A stretch of DNA of 64,000 nt, from contig JADFUC010001570.1 of NCBI GenBank assembly GCA_019722365.1, positions 1 to 64,000 on the forward strand. Direction: 5' to 3'. Position numbers and translations under genes: made by a program. Origin of the DNA: Lithospermum erythrorhizon. Its lineage: Eukaryota > Streptophyta > Magnoliopsida > Boraginales > Boraginaceae. The notes beneath the pieces were generated by a model. The model searched no databases, was not told where the DNA came from, and saw only the letters and a program-made list of their open reading frames with translations. Positions 21,901 through 32,800 of the stretch are shown piece after piece (the stretch's first letter is position 1; every line of letters starts with the position of its first letter).

Positions 21901-23059
21901 TTTTCGGTAAACTGCCAAGATTAGTGGATTATTTTTCATGATTTAAATTTTTTTTCAACATGCACTTATCTTTCGGTTTGGTACTTTTCAAACACGTGCT
22001 TTCAGCATTCTTTATATAATTGAGTGATTTGAAATATTAACTTTCCGCTCAAGATATGCTTTAAACTTGAGTGTTTGGAAGTTATTGTGATTGCTCCTAG
22101 ACATGTCCTTTTAATGGTATATGTAAACCCACATTGAGAAAGGGGAGAGTGCTACCTATCTTCGATAGGGGAGTAATTCATTAAAGTTGGCTCAAATGTG
22201 TCCAAATCGTTTATCCTTGAGACATTGATTATTAGTCCCAATTTGTTTTAACAAAACCATTTACTTACTTTCACTTTTCTTTAGTTTTTATTCGACTTGA
22301 CGTGATATGCATGTAATATGATTTTAAATGTTTTCGTTCTTAAAAAAAAATGGTATAATACACACCGTACATATCAAATCTTTGTTCCTAAATGGTTACC
22401 CAATTAAATCAAGTAGATTGAGGGACTCTTCTTGTTCCAGGTGATGTTAATGCTTGTTTTCTTGCCGTCTCTAGAGAACTTTTTGTTGAAGGGGCCAATT
22501 AATAAACTAATGATTGTCTTTTTCGATGATAACTTTGTTTGAGGACGATCCTTTACTTATTCTCTTTTGAGTTTTTAAACTTTTTGATAATGAAATTGAG
22601 TAATATTTTATCATATGTCGATGTTCTTAAATTTATTTCAAGATGACATGTGTTCGGCATCAGCTTGTTCAAGTGCATCTTTTAGTTTAGACCCATGAAA
22701 AGAGATTATAATGATATCGTATCACATACAATATATATTGTATATCTTTGGCCATTATGAAACCATGTTAATGTGCTTACATGTTTTATACGTTTTTAAC
22801 ATGAGTTTCCTCTTTAACCGTAATACATTGGCAATTTTTTCTAATGAGGACATGTGTTATATGGTATCCGTTATTAGCAAGTAATGTACCTTTTGATGAT
22901 TCAAAAGAGGGGAGAATATTGTTGATGCCATGAAATGCGTACTAGTATGCTTAAATATTTTATTTTATCTAGCATGTGAGTACAAAGCAAACCATGTCCT
23001 TGTGCTTAACCTTTATATTAGTTATGGACATGTGTTTGGCATCAATGTTTTGTCATCAT

Positions 23060-23074
23060 CAAAAAGGGGGAGTT
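23060..23074 (+). other. polypurine tract before the right LTR
   Basis: An A-run followed by GGGGGAG lies immediately upstream of TGTTGGACTACGAG, the start of the right LTR. It is the expected plus-strand primer site. Confidence 0.75.
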
Positions 23075-25350
23075 TGTTGGACTACGAGTCCGTACACCTT
23101 GTTTAATGATAGGCTTTAAACATTGATTTCTTATCTAACATATTGCTTAGTGATTTAATTCATAGGTATGTTAGAAAGGTGCTTGTCGGACATGAAGTTG
23201 ACATTGATATCAAACAAGCACAATATCGAGGCGTGAAGACAATGAAGAAATGTCATGAGCTTCAAGGTGATTTTGCAATGCCAAAATATGAGTATGGTGA
23301 GATAGAAGAAAGAATCAACCATACAAATCTTCAAAATGATGAAGAATGGCGATGAAGAAGAAGATGGAATTCGATCTACGGTCATGAAAGGACCAGAAAA
23401 GTTCCGCGAAGAATCGAGATCGGAAGAGCGAGTCTTGGATGCAAGCGAAGATTAGGTAAAAGTTATGGTTTTGAATCTTACTTTACTTTCTTTCATGATC
23501 TTGATTGAAGTTCTTATTTGGGAAGTATTTTTCAAATCATTTTTGGTAAAAGATCTTAACCGTTTGATATTTTTAAGAATGTTTGTCAAAAGAAAATATT
23601 TAATCTTAATGTGTATAAGGTGGGATTTGAATTCATTTATTAAAAGGGTTTGAAAGAGCTTTCTAGCGCTTTTGAATCGTCTAAATCGGGCTATAGCAAT
23701 GGAAATCACGATTTTAAGTTTATAAAAGCGCCCGTCGAGACGATGAGGACCCGGGGTCTCGATGAAGTCTCGATGATCTGGCGTTTTTCTTTGTTTTCTG
23801 TTTAGACCCCATCGAGACCTAGGCTCGATGAGGTCTCGATAGATAATCAAAAACTAGCGTTTTGTCGTTTTAACTCCGTTTTCGCCCACTTTAAATACCA
23901 AATCTTCAAACTCTTCCCAACTTTCCCAAACAATTCTAAATGTTTTTATTTTCATTTCTCATCTTTAAAATACCAAATCTCTCAAAGCATGAGCTTTAAT
24001 TGTGATTTATCAGAGAGTGAGTTTGGTTTGTGCTAAACTTTGAAATGAGAAATGGGAAACAAAAGAGCATTGAGTGTTTGATAGAAATGCTCAAATAGAG
24101 TTCAAGAGCTTCAAGATGTATACACTCAACAAGGAGTTGAACAAGCTTCAATGTATTATCTACTCAGTATGAGGTTATAAGTGTGCCAAAATTGTAATCC
24201 TATTGTAGCTCGTTGAGGCATTGGAATAGGATAAAACAACAATCTACATTACATAAAGAGATGTCCCGTTAAGTTAGAGTTGTTCTTCATACTAGAGGCT
24301 TGGTCAGGGGTGTTGTAGGGGCTTACTCGAGAGCTAGGAATCAGTAGTGCCATGGTGTTGAGGCTAGTGCTTTCAATGATAGGATATAGAGTGCTTTCGA
24401 GGTAGAGGAGTTGCATCTGGAGCTTGATTGAGTTGAAATCCTAGGGTGTGTCCTTGGGTTCTTAGTGGTGTACTAACGGAGTTAGGAGCTAAGAGATGAA
24501 ATCACAGGTTGGGCAGGTTCCTAACGAGGAGTTGGGAGTTAATCCTTAGGGTGATTCATGAGTTCTTAGTGGTGTAATTGAGAAGTTATGAGCTAAGAGT
24601 TGTAAGTTGGTTTGAGGCACTTGACATTTGAAGAAATATCTAGTGGATTAGTGAAAGCCTAAGGTGAGGCCTTGGGTCGGGGGGATGAATTAGCGAGCCG
24701 CCATTGAAAAGCAGAGTGTCGAGTTTGCATCTTAACCACTACTCTTTACTTGTACACATAATATATATATGCTAGGATTGCTAGGATTCGATTATATGCT
24801 AGTTTATACGCTTATTGAATATGTCGGCATATAATTGAATTATTGTGTTAAATTGATATGTCAAGTTTAATCGAGCTAAAATAGAATATCCTATGTTGAT
24901 CTTAATTCAATATTCATGATTAGGATAGTTTGATTGATCAATGAACTTAATTGTTATATTCGCGATCAAATCATAATTAAACTTGCTATCAAGAATATCT
25001 TAAACTCGCTAGATATGTCATGTATTGGTTGTGGTATGCTTAATAGATTGCTAGGATTGATCGATAATGTGAATAGACTTGTCGTATTATCGTAAGACCA
25101 GAGCTTAATGTTAATATTGATCAAAAATGAGTTTTTAGATGTTTTATTACGCATGATTAACTAGATGGTTTTGTAACATCTTTATCTATATTCATTTTGA
25201 GGTGTTATCTTAGAATTTAGTACATTAAGCGTTTGTTTACAAATTGCTAAAGTTGTGATAACGGTGAAACTTGAATTAAAGTTTGTATAAGTCGGCGGTC
25301 AAACCTCTTAGTCATAATACTTCCCCCTGGGGACGTCATATAGGCTAACA
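23075..25350 (+). repeat. right LTR
   Basis: Begins TGTTGGACTACGAGTCCGTA and ends GGCTAACA, followed by the target-site copy CGATC. It is about 50 bp shorter than the left LTR because of many small gaps. Confidence 0.88.
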
Positions 25351-25440
25351 CGATCCGCTCCAAAACCCTTTGACCATATACCTAAGATAGTGTAATTAAG
25401 TTTAGAAAGCCATTATAGTAACAGAAAATCACATACCAGT
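25351..25440 (-). pseudogene. 5' side of the split minus-strand exon
   Basis: Target-site copy CGATC (25351-25355), then minus-strand codons that join in frame to the fragment at 16353-16615. A T-rich stretch ending CTATCTTAG reads as a splice acceptor at about 25384. No upstream exon could be identified before the next gene. Confidence 0.3.
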
Positions 25441-26100
25441 ATTAAGTTCAAAATAGTGCGATTAAGTTAGAAAATAGTTAAAGTTCAAATTCCTTACTCG
25501 TTTGCACATTTGACAAACACTAACTTCTAGGATTTTTCTCGGTGAAACTCCTGAACTCCACCAATAATTGTCATCTACATTTAATTTGTGACTCGTCTTG
25601 AATTCGTCCTCAGATTAAATTTATGATTGTTGAGTTAAAAGGGGGTATGATTTGAGCTCCAACTGTTTTTAGGGCTGTTATGTAATGAGGAAGTAAATTG
25701 GGAAGGAATGAATATTAAATAGTAGATTTTGACTTCTATTATCAAATACCGATTATGCCCCCATTTAATTAGCAGATTTCACAACCTGCGCGTATGATGC
25801 TGTTATTTGGTGTTAAAAAGAGGCGGAGGGGATTTAAGCCAAATAGTTGAGCTTGTGGGGCAATTTGAATAGTTAGATAGTTCAGGGGACAAATTAGATC
25901 GTAAGCGTAGTTAGAAATTTTGTACAGATTAAGCCTTGGAATAATATGAAACTAGAGTAACAAATGTGGCATATTTACATTTCTCATTAAAAAATATCCG
26001 ACCCTTAAATGCATCGGTACATGTTGATGTTAGATTCAATTCGAAAATATAACCTACCTATACAAGCTTTAGGACATAAACCTCTCTAAGTCAACTGAAG
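25441..26100. other. intergenic, upstream of the second PPR gene
   Basis: No exon recognised. If the split minus-strand gene ever had upstream exons here, they are no longer visible. Confidence 0.45.
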
Positions 26101-27678
26101 ATGCTGGGAACTAACCACCTCAATGATCATGTCTACGCAATCCTTAACAAATGCACTAATCTTATTCACCTCAAACAACTCCAAGCTCATTTGATCACAC
26201 TTGGACATGGCCAAACTGATTTTTATGTCTTCAAACTCATACGTTTCTGCACTATTACCCTCAACAATTTATCATATGCTTGCTCCATTTTCAACTATAT
26301 TACCACCCCCAATGCTCACATTTATACAGCCATGATTACAGCTTATACATCTCACTCTCATCACCACTCTTCAGTATTGTTTTACCGTGAAATGGTCAGA
26401 AAATGCAGCTCAAAACCGAACCAATTTATTTTTCCTATCGTACTCAAATCTTGTCCGGAAATTGTTAAACCTTTTGGGATTGAAATGGTGCATGCCCAAG
26501 TTGAAAAATGTGGTTTTGGACAATACCCTGTTGTCCAAACGGCGTTATTGGATGCTTATTCGAGGTTCTCGAGTGATATAGTTATAGCTCGGAGGGTGTT
26601 TGATGAAATGCCTGACAAGAATGTTGTGTCGTGGACCGCGATGATCACGGGGTATACTATGGTGGGGGATGTAGGGAATGCTATTGCATTGTTTGATAGA
26701 GTGCCTAGAGAAGCAAGGGATACCCCGTGTTGGAATTCGATTATCGCGGGTTGTGCACAAAATGGGATGTACAATGATGCAATCTCATTTTTCAAGAGGA
26801 TGGTTTCCGGGGAGGCGGGTGGAGAAGGGATTAAGCCTAATAAGGTTACACTAATTTGTGCATTGTCTCCTTGTGGACATTGTGGAATGCTTCAGATAGG
26901 GAAGTGTATCCATGGGTATATATATAGGAATAATGTACGCCTGGACTCGTTTATACTGAATGCGTTAGTTGATATGTATGGGAAATGTGGGAGCTTAAGG
27001 GAAGCGAGGAGGGTGTTTGATAAGACTAAGAAGGAGAGCTTAACGACTTGGAATTCTATGATTAATTGTTTAGCTCTACACGGTGAACATGAGATGGCCA
27101 TTAGTTTTGGTGAGGAGATGTTACTTAATAATACAGTGAAACCAGATTGTGTAACCTTTGTTGGATTATTGAGTGCCTGTACTCACGGAGGTCTTGTGGC
27201 AAAGGGACGCCAATATTTCAAAATGATGATGGAAGAGTATGGAATTAAGCCTGAGATTCAGCACTATGGATGTTTAATTGATCTTCTAGGCCGAGCTGGT
27301 TGTTTTGAAGAAGCAATGGAACTTATAAGCGAAATGAAGATTCCGCCTGATGAAGTTGTCTGGGGTTCATTGTTAAACGGGTGCAGGGTACATAAACGAA
27401 TGGATTTAGCAGAATTGTCAGTAAAAAAACTGCTTGAGCTTGACCCGAAGAATGGTGGTTACAGTGCAATGCTGGCTAATTTATACGGGGAGATGGGGAA
27501 ATGGGACGAAGTTCGCAAGGTAAGGACAGCAATGGTTGATACAAATGCTTATAAGTTGCCCGGACGCAGTTGGATTGAGGTTAATAACCATGTCCATCAA
27601 TTTTGTTCGGTTGATAAATCACATCCTAAGACTGAGGAAATATATAACATTCTTGAATGTGTTGTGGATTCATCCTGA
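26101..27678 (+). CDS. PLS-class PPR protein, At1g33350-like, intact
   Basis: Intact intronless frame of 525 residues starting MLGTNHLNDHVYAILNKCTN. It matches Arabidopsis At1g33350 along its length, including LIHLKQLQAHLITLGH near the N-terminus, VVQTALLDAYSRFSSDI, NALVDMYGKCGSLREARRVFD, HYGCLIDLLGRAGCFEEAME and the E-domain ending (ANLYGEMGKWDEVRKVR, LPGRSWIEVNNHVHQF, SHPKTEEIYNILE). PLS-E proteins bind organelle transcripts, usually for C-to-U editing or processing. This one lacks a DYW domain and would need a partner for editing. Length agrees with the family. Its target RNA cannot be read from sequence. No N-terminal targeting signal is obvious, but such signals are hard to judge by eye. 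Confidence 0.95.
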   Translation: MLGTNHLNDHVYAILNKCTNLIHLKQLQAHLITLGHGQTDFYVFKLIRFCTITLNNLSYACSIFNYITTPNAHIYTAMITAYTSHSHHHSSVLFYREMVRKCSSKPNQFIFPIVLKSCPEIVKPFGIEMVHAQVEKCGFGQYPVVQTALLDAYSRFSSDIVIARRVFDEMPDKNVVSWTAMITGYTMVGDVGNAIALFDRVPREARDTPCWNSIIAGCAQNGMYNDAISFFKRMVSGEAGGEGIKPNKVTLICALSPCGHCGMLQIGKCIHGYIYRNNVRLDSFILNALVDMYGKCGSLREARRVFDKTKKESLTTWNSMINCLALHGEHEMAISFGEEMLLNNTVKPDCVTFVGLLSACTHGGLVAKGRQYFKMMMEEYGIKPEIQHYGCLIDLLGRAGCFEEAMELISEMKIPPDEVVWGSLLNGCRVHKRMDLAELSVKKLLELDPKNGGYSAMLANLYGEMGKWDEVRKVRTAMVDTNAYKLPGRSWIEVNNHVHQFCSVDKSHPKTEEIYNILECVVDSS

Positions 27679-29491
27679 TCCAGATTTTGGATCTAACATC
27701 AACTATCATAATCGAGGGACTGTATCAGTTAAACCTTATTTCACAGTGCTCTGCATCATCTAGGGAACTTGGATTGCCCTTATTCTTCAGCAGTTAAAGC
27801 TGTTCTCAGGCAAGTCATCATGATTTTTGAGGTATGACATGTTTGCAATATGAGAAATTAAGATGAGATGGTCACCAATTATTATATTGAAATGGGGGAA
27901 ATAAGTGACCAATACATTTGTAATTTATTCCATTATTTGTATTAAAGGGAAACATTATGATGAATAGAACTTGTGAAAACCCCCAGCCAAATGTGCAATG
28001 TTTTTTTCATTACTGTTTAGGGGCATTTCCTTGAGCTGCATGAATTACTGTAGCAAAAGCATGCTATACCTATGCCATCAATTTCACATCCTGCACCGCT
28101 TGCGCCTTCTTATTCAATGCACTGTTGTGCACAATGAGATGAAATTCCACAGAAGCCAAACCAGGTGCAGCTATGCCATTTTTACAATATCCGTTAGCTG
28201 CATCACATGAGACACCAAATTAAGGCGACGACAAAATTTGATACGACTAAACTATATAGGTACGCGACTTCCAATAATTACGAGGCGTACATAAGTGAGT
28301 ATGTTGAAGGAATCGAGTGACAAGAATATTCTTACCAGAGGAAACTAGGAGGAGTCAAAAGAAGAGGGAGGCAAGAGCAAATTGGGAGCGGGAACTATTT
28401 GAAGCTGCAACCATTTTAAGTATTTCTAAACTCAGAAGTTGGAGTCTTAGCCCTTAGGTGGGTTAGAATGTTAGATGTGAACTATCTATATGCACTTTAC
28501 ATACTCTACCACTATTGTTTGACGACAACTATAGCAATGAAGATGATTGGGTAAATGTTGTCCGGCTAGTAAATATACAATTTTTTTGCGTCGATGTAGT
28601 CCTAGTAATAATAAATGTGGTGCAGTTGCACTTTTGTTCATAATTGTCACAACATATCAGTAGTTTATTAATTAATATGATAATTTTGATATACTAGTAC
28701 TTTTGAATGTATACTATTATCTAGCAAATATCGAACCGCATATGCTCGATACACAATGTAGTACTTTGGATGTGTATTATCTAGCATTAAAATGCTGACG
28801 AACATATGGTACTTTGGATGTGTATTAGTTCATATCGTAATAATTTAACTAATACTAACAATAACTAATGTGTAATAAAGATAAAACTATGAAACATAAG
28901 TTGATTATATTCCCCTAATTCCCACAACATATAATCCATCCTATTTGTAATGCATATGCGTGTATGCTATCCTTTTTAAGTAAGTGTTCCATCTAGTAGT
29001 TATATATTTTGTTGGGAATAATAATGTTTTGTTTGTATAATGTATCCTCAAAATGTTGTTCCATTAAATTTATTTCTCTTTGTTACAATGAGTTGCTTGC
29101 TTTTTAGATTAAATGTATAATCAATCATGGGAGGAATTAGGGGCGTTAGAAAGTAGTTGCCCCCATTTTTCATCTGTGATGAGTTGGTTGATATTTCATT
29201 TGTGTAATTTTATTTCCTTCACCTCTTTATATAAAATTCATGATTTTTCCACTATAATTAAGGATGCCCCATCTAACATTTCTGCCATCAATTTACTTTT
29301 AACATCAAAATGAACATAAGGGACAAATTACAATGAAAAAATTATTCATAAATAATCTATCGTTTTTCAAAACACCTAGATTTATATTCATGTGGTAAAA
29401 ATTAAGTCTTTTTATAAATTCAAAATGAGCATTCTCTACCACCACCACAACCACATCATCAATCACTCAATGAACACTAAAAAATATAAGA
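27679..29491. other. intergenic, AT-rich
   Basis: No supported exon. A 3' UTR of the PPR gene is likely at the left. At about 28698-28830 three spaced copies of a GTACTTTGGATGTGTATTA-like word (the first diverged) form a small repeat cluster. Otherwise unremarkable. Confidence 0.5.
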
Positions 29492-29685
29492 GAAACACTA
29501 CACACCATCAAACAGTGTTTTATGGGAAATTACTATTTTAGCCTCCTATTTGTAAGTGTAGTGTTTGAGGAGGTTTCAGTAAGGGCAAAATAGTCATTTC
29601 ATGCTATTTTGACACTCTTTGTATCTGCTTTTAGCCCCTCTCTACTTTTACTTCGAAAAAACACTATTCGGTGGTGTGTATAACG
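29492..29685. mobile_element. small MITE in the RECQL5 upstream region
   Basis: Inverted ends. The left end ACACTACACACCATCAAACA, continuing GTGTTTT, pairs with the right end AAAACACTATTCGGTGGTGT, continuing GTATAAC. Length is about 190 bp with no coding capacity. No clean target-site duplication was found, so exact limits are uncertain. It lies less than 50 bp upstream of the proposed TATA box. Confidence 0.55.
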
Positions 29686-29730
29686 TCTCATAAAACGAAA
29701 CACTTTTCTTGTGTGTATATAGCATCAATT

Positions 29731-29738
29731 TATAAATA
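29731..29738 (+). promoter_or_regulatory. candidate TATA box of RECQL5
   Basis: TATAAATA, 79 bp before the start codon. No better match lies between the MITE and the gene. The short predicted leader (about 45 nt) fits. Confidence 0.5.
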
Positions 29739-29744
29739 CTAAAA

Positions 29745-29755
29745 AATGGCGGGAA
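29745..29755 (+). promoter_or_regulatory. candidate E2F-binding site
   Basis: AATGGCGGGAA contains GGCGGGAA, the core bound by E2F/DP factors at plant S-phase genes. It sits between the TATA-like box and the RECQL5 ATG, a common position for E2F sites of DNA-replication and repair genes. It is the only GC-rich word in about 200 bp of AT-rich DNA. Confidence 0.5.
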
Positions 29756-29809
29756 GTTGAATAACTCTACAAAGCTCAACCACTTCCTCCACAACATCGC
29801 CACCACCCA

Positions 29810-32800
29810 ATGGCCTCCGACTCCGATTCCGACGCCTCTCATATCTCCGCTACGCCGCCACGTCATCATCATCCACCACCGCCACTTTCCACCAAACCAA
29901 CCACTTTAAAAAGCTATTCTCGTCCAACTTTACTCCCCAAATCGTTGACTAAGAATAAAAAGTCAACACCATCACCACTTCCCTCCAAAAAAAACTATTC
30001 TCGTCCAATTTTACTACCAAATTCGTTGACCAAGAAGAAAAAGTCAACACCTACGCCGCCGCCTACAGAGCCTTCTCCCGTTGATTTTCAAAGTCAACTA
30101 GAAACCCCAATTGCACCTCCACCAATTTCCACTAACCTCCCTTTCAAAATCCGGAAAATTACTTCATTTTCTGAACCCCTTCTTCCAAATGGACTTTTTG
30201 TCCCAAATTGTTTGTCATATTTGAACCAAAACAATGTATCCTCTGAAATTAATGTCCCAAAATGTTCGTCATTTTTTGAAGTAAGTAATAAAAATCCAAT
30301 CTTTGAGCCTATTGATGGCCTTAATGTCCCAAAATGTTTTTCATTTTCTGAGGATAAAAATAAAGATCCAATTTTTGAGCCTATTGATAGCATTAATGTC
30401 CCAAAATGTTCGTCGTTTTTAGAGAGTAAGAATAAAAATTCAATCTTTGAGCCTACTGATGATGATTTAGTGAGTCCTGATGTTTTTAGTGTAGATCCAA
30501 AAGAAGTTGGCAATGAATCGTTTGGAGAAAATGGTAATTCGGAGAAAGTTGCCAGAGTTGCTCCTAGGTTTCCTAATTTAATTGGTAGTAGTAATGTTAG
30601 TTTTCGTGGTAATGTGGGGTCGTCTTCTTCGTTTGATGTGAAAAGGCCTAAATGTGGGAATGAAGGTAATTTTGTGAGGTTAAATATTAATGGTTATGGT
30701 AAAAAGAAGTTTGTTAATAGAGGTAAAGGGAGTCGGTATAGTAGTAGTAATTCGTGGAGTGCGAGTAGACGGTTTTATAAGAGAAGTAAGAGGAAATCGA
30801 AGGGTCAAGGTGAAGGTGAGGAGAGTGGGTTGCTAGATGAGGAGGGATCAGTTGTAAACTTGAAAGGAGAGAAATCGAGCTTGGATGTAGATATGGAAAT
30901 TATTGAAAATGCTGTTACGAGGGTGAGAGACGAGGCATCGGATGAGAATCTGGTGAGCTTGTTGAAGGTGGCATTTGGTTATGATTCTTTTAGGGAAGGG
31001 CAGTTGGAGGCTATAAAGATGGTGCTTTCTGGAAAATCGACAATGTTGGTATTGCCTACGGGAGCTGGAAAGTCGTTGTGTTATCAGTTGCCTGCTTTGG
31101 TTTTGCCAGGGGTTACATTGGTTGTGAGTCCATTAATAGCCTTAATGATTGATCAACTCAAGAAGTTGTGCCCTGCAATTCCGGGCTGTTTACTGTCAAG
31201 TAGTCAGGTTGTTTTTCTTTCTTCTGGTTCAGCAATTGTAGCGTTCTTCTGAATATGAATATTTGCTTATGGCATATCATATTTATGTAGACATTTGAGG
31301 AAGCTGCAGAAACACTCAAGTTGCTACAAGAAGGAGAAATAAAGGTAAAATTATTGTATAAATGTGTTTAAAGCTTTCAACCATTGATAGGTCTTATCTA
31401 GTTGGCCACTACTGGCAGCAAAATATTAGACACCAGCATTTTGTTATGAATATCATTTGCCTAGTTGTTTTCTCATATATGTCACATAATAGGGAAAAAG
31501 AGAAATGTGCTTCTAATATTATTTGAACATTTACTGAAGTTACATATATGGTATGCCACGATGATTGATGGAGTTTCCTCGTTATTCAGGTTCTTTTTGT
31601 CTCACCAGAAAGGCTATTAAATGCAAAATTTGTCTCCATTTTTTCAAACACTCCTATATCCCTGGTGGTTGTTGATGAAGCTCATTGTGTTTCTGAATGG
31701 TGAGTGCTTGTCAGTGGCCTTTTCCTGAAGGGTCTAGGCATCTGGCAATGTATTACATGTTGTCTTAGGCTTGTTTCAGTAACTCATTGTAATTTTGGAA
31801 ACCGAATACACTTTAACAGGTCACACAATTTCAGACCTTCATACATGAGGGTTAGGGCATCCTTGCTGCGTACCAGTCTGAATGCTGAATGCATTCTTGC
31901 GATGACAGCAACTGCTACAACCAAAACTTTGCATGACGTGATGCATGCTTTAGAAATTCCTCCTTTGAATCTCATCCAATCTGCTCAACTTAGGGACAAT
32001 TTACATTTGTCGGTCTCCATTAGTAAAAATAGGTGAGTTAACCACACAACTCTTGACTCTACTAATCTCCTTGACCCTAAAATTGGAATGAGCATACCTC
32101 AACGGGAACATGATATTTATTCAGGATGAAAGATCTCATAACATTGGTAAAGTCTCCACCATTCTCGGAGGCCAAAAGCATCATTATTTACTGCAAATTC
32201 CAGGTTACATTTCCTAACAACTCTAATATGTATGCATCACTTACCCCACTGGACAATTATAGGATAATTCACATTTATAGTTTGATATTATGTGGCAGTG
32301 TGGCAGTTAGGATGAATATGACATAACTGAATTGCATTTGTATAGATTGGTTCCAGTTATTTAAATTGCTTATGACCCATTCACTACTGTTTTACAGCAT
32401 GAAACTGATACAATAAGCAAATATCTCTGTGATGGCAATATTACTGCAAAGGTCAGTTTCAGTTTTAGTTTGACTATTTTCTTTTGAAATATATCAATGC
32501 CGTCGTATTTCAAATAATTTTTTGTTCATTTTTCCCAAAGTTATGCTTATTTGAATTTGAGTCTCTTTCAGAGTTATCACGGTGGTATACCTGCAAAAGA
32601 TAGAAGCCGCATACAAGAGCGCTTCTGTTCAAACAAACTACGGGTGGTATGAAGGTTTTGATATAACATAACATCTTTCAATTGGATAAATAGTTTGTTT
32701 TCATTAATTTAAAACATTTTCTGCTTTTTTAAGGTGGTTGCTACTGTAGCATTCGGAATGGGACTTGATAAGAGTGACATTGGAGCTGTAAGGAAATGTT

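Larger units (their letters stand above)
16616..25350 (+). mobile_element. large non-coding LTR retrotransposon (LARD-like)
   Basis: An 8.7-kb element with two related LTRs (16616-18941 and 23075-25350) and 5-bp target-site duplications CGATC at 16611-16615 and 25351-25355. A degenerate primer-binding site follows the left LTR, and a purine tract (AAAAAGGGGGAG) sits just before the right LTR. This orients it on the + strand. The 4.1-kb interior (18942-23074) has stops in all frames. I see no Gag zinc knuckle, protease DTG, reverse transcriptase or integrase motif. LTRs over 2 kb around a gene-less interior match the class called LARD, which moves with enzymes from other elements. The LTRs differ by many small gaps, so it is not very recent. 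Confidence 0.88.

Noticed and set aside
30094..30513. 139-residue minus-strand frame opposite RECQL5 exon 1
   Set aside because: Antisense shadow of the 72-bp tandem repeat. The repeat explains its length.
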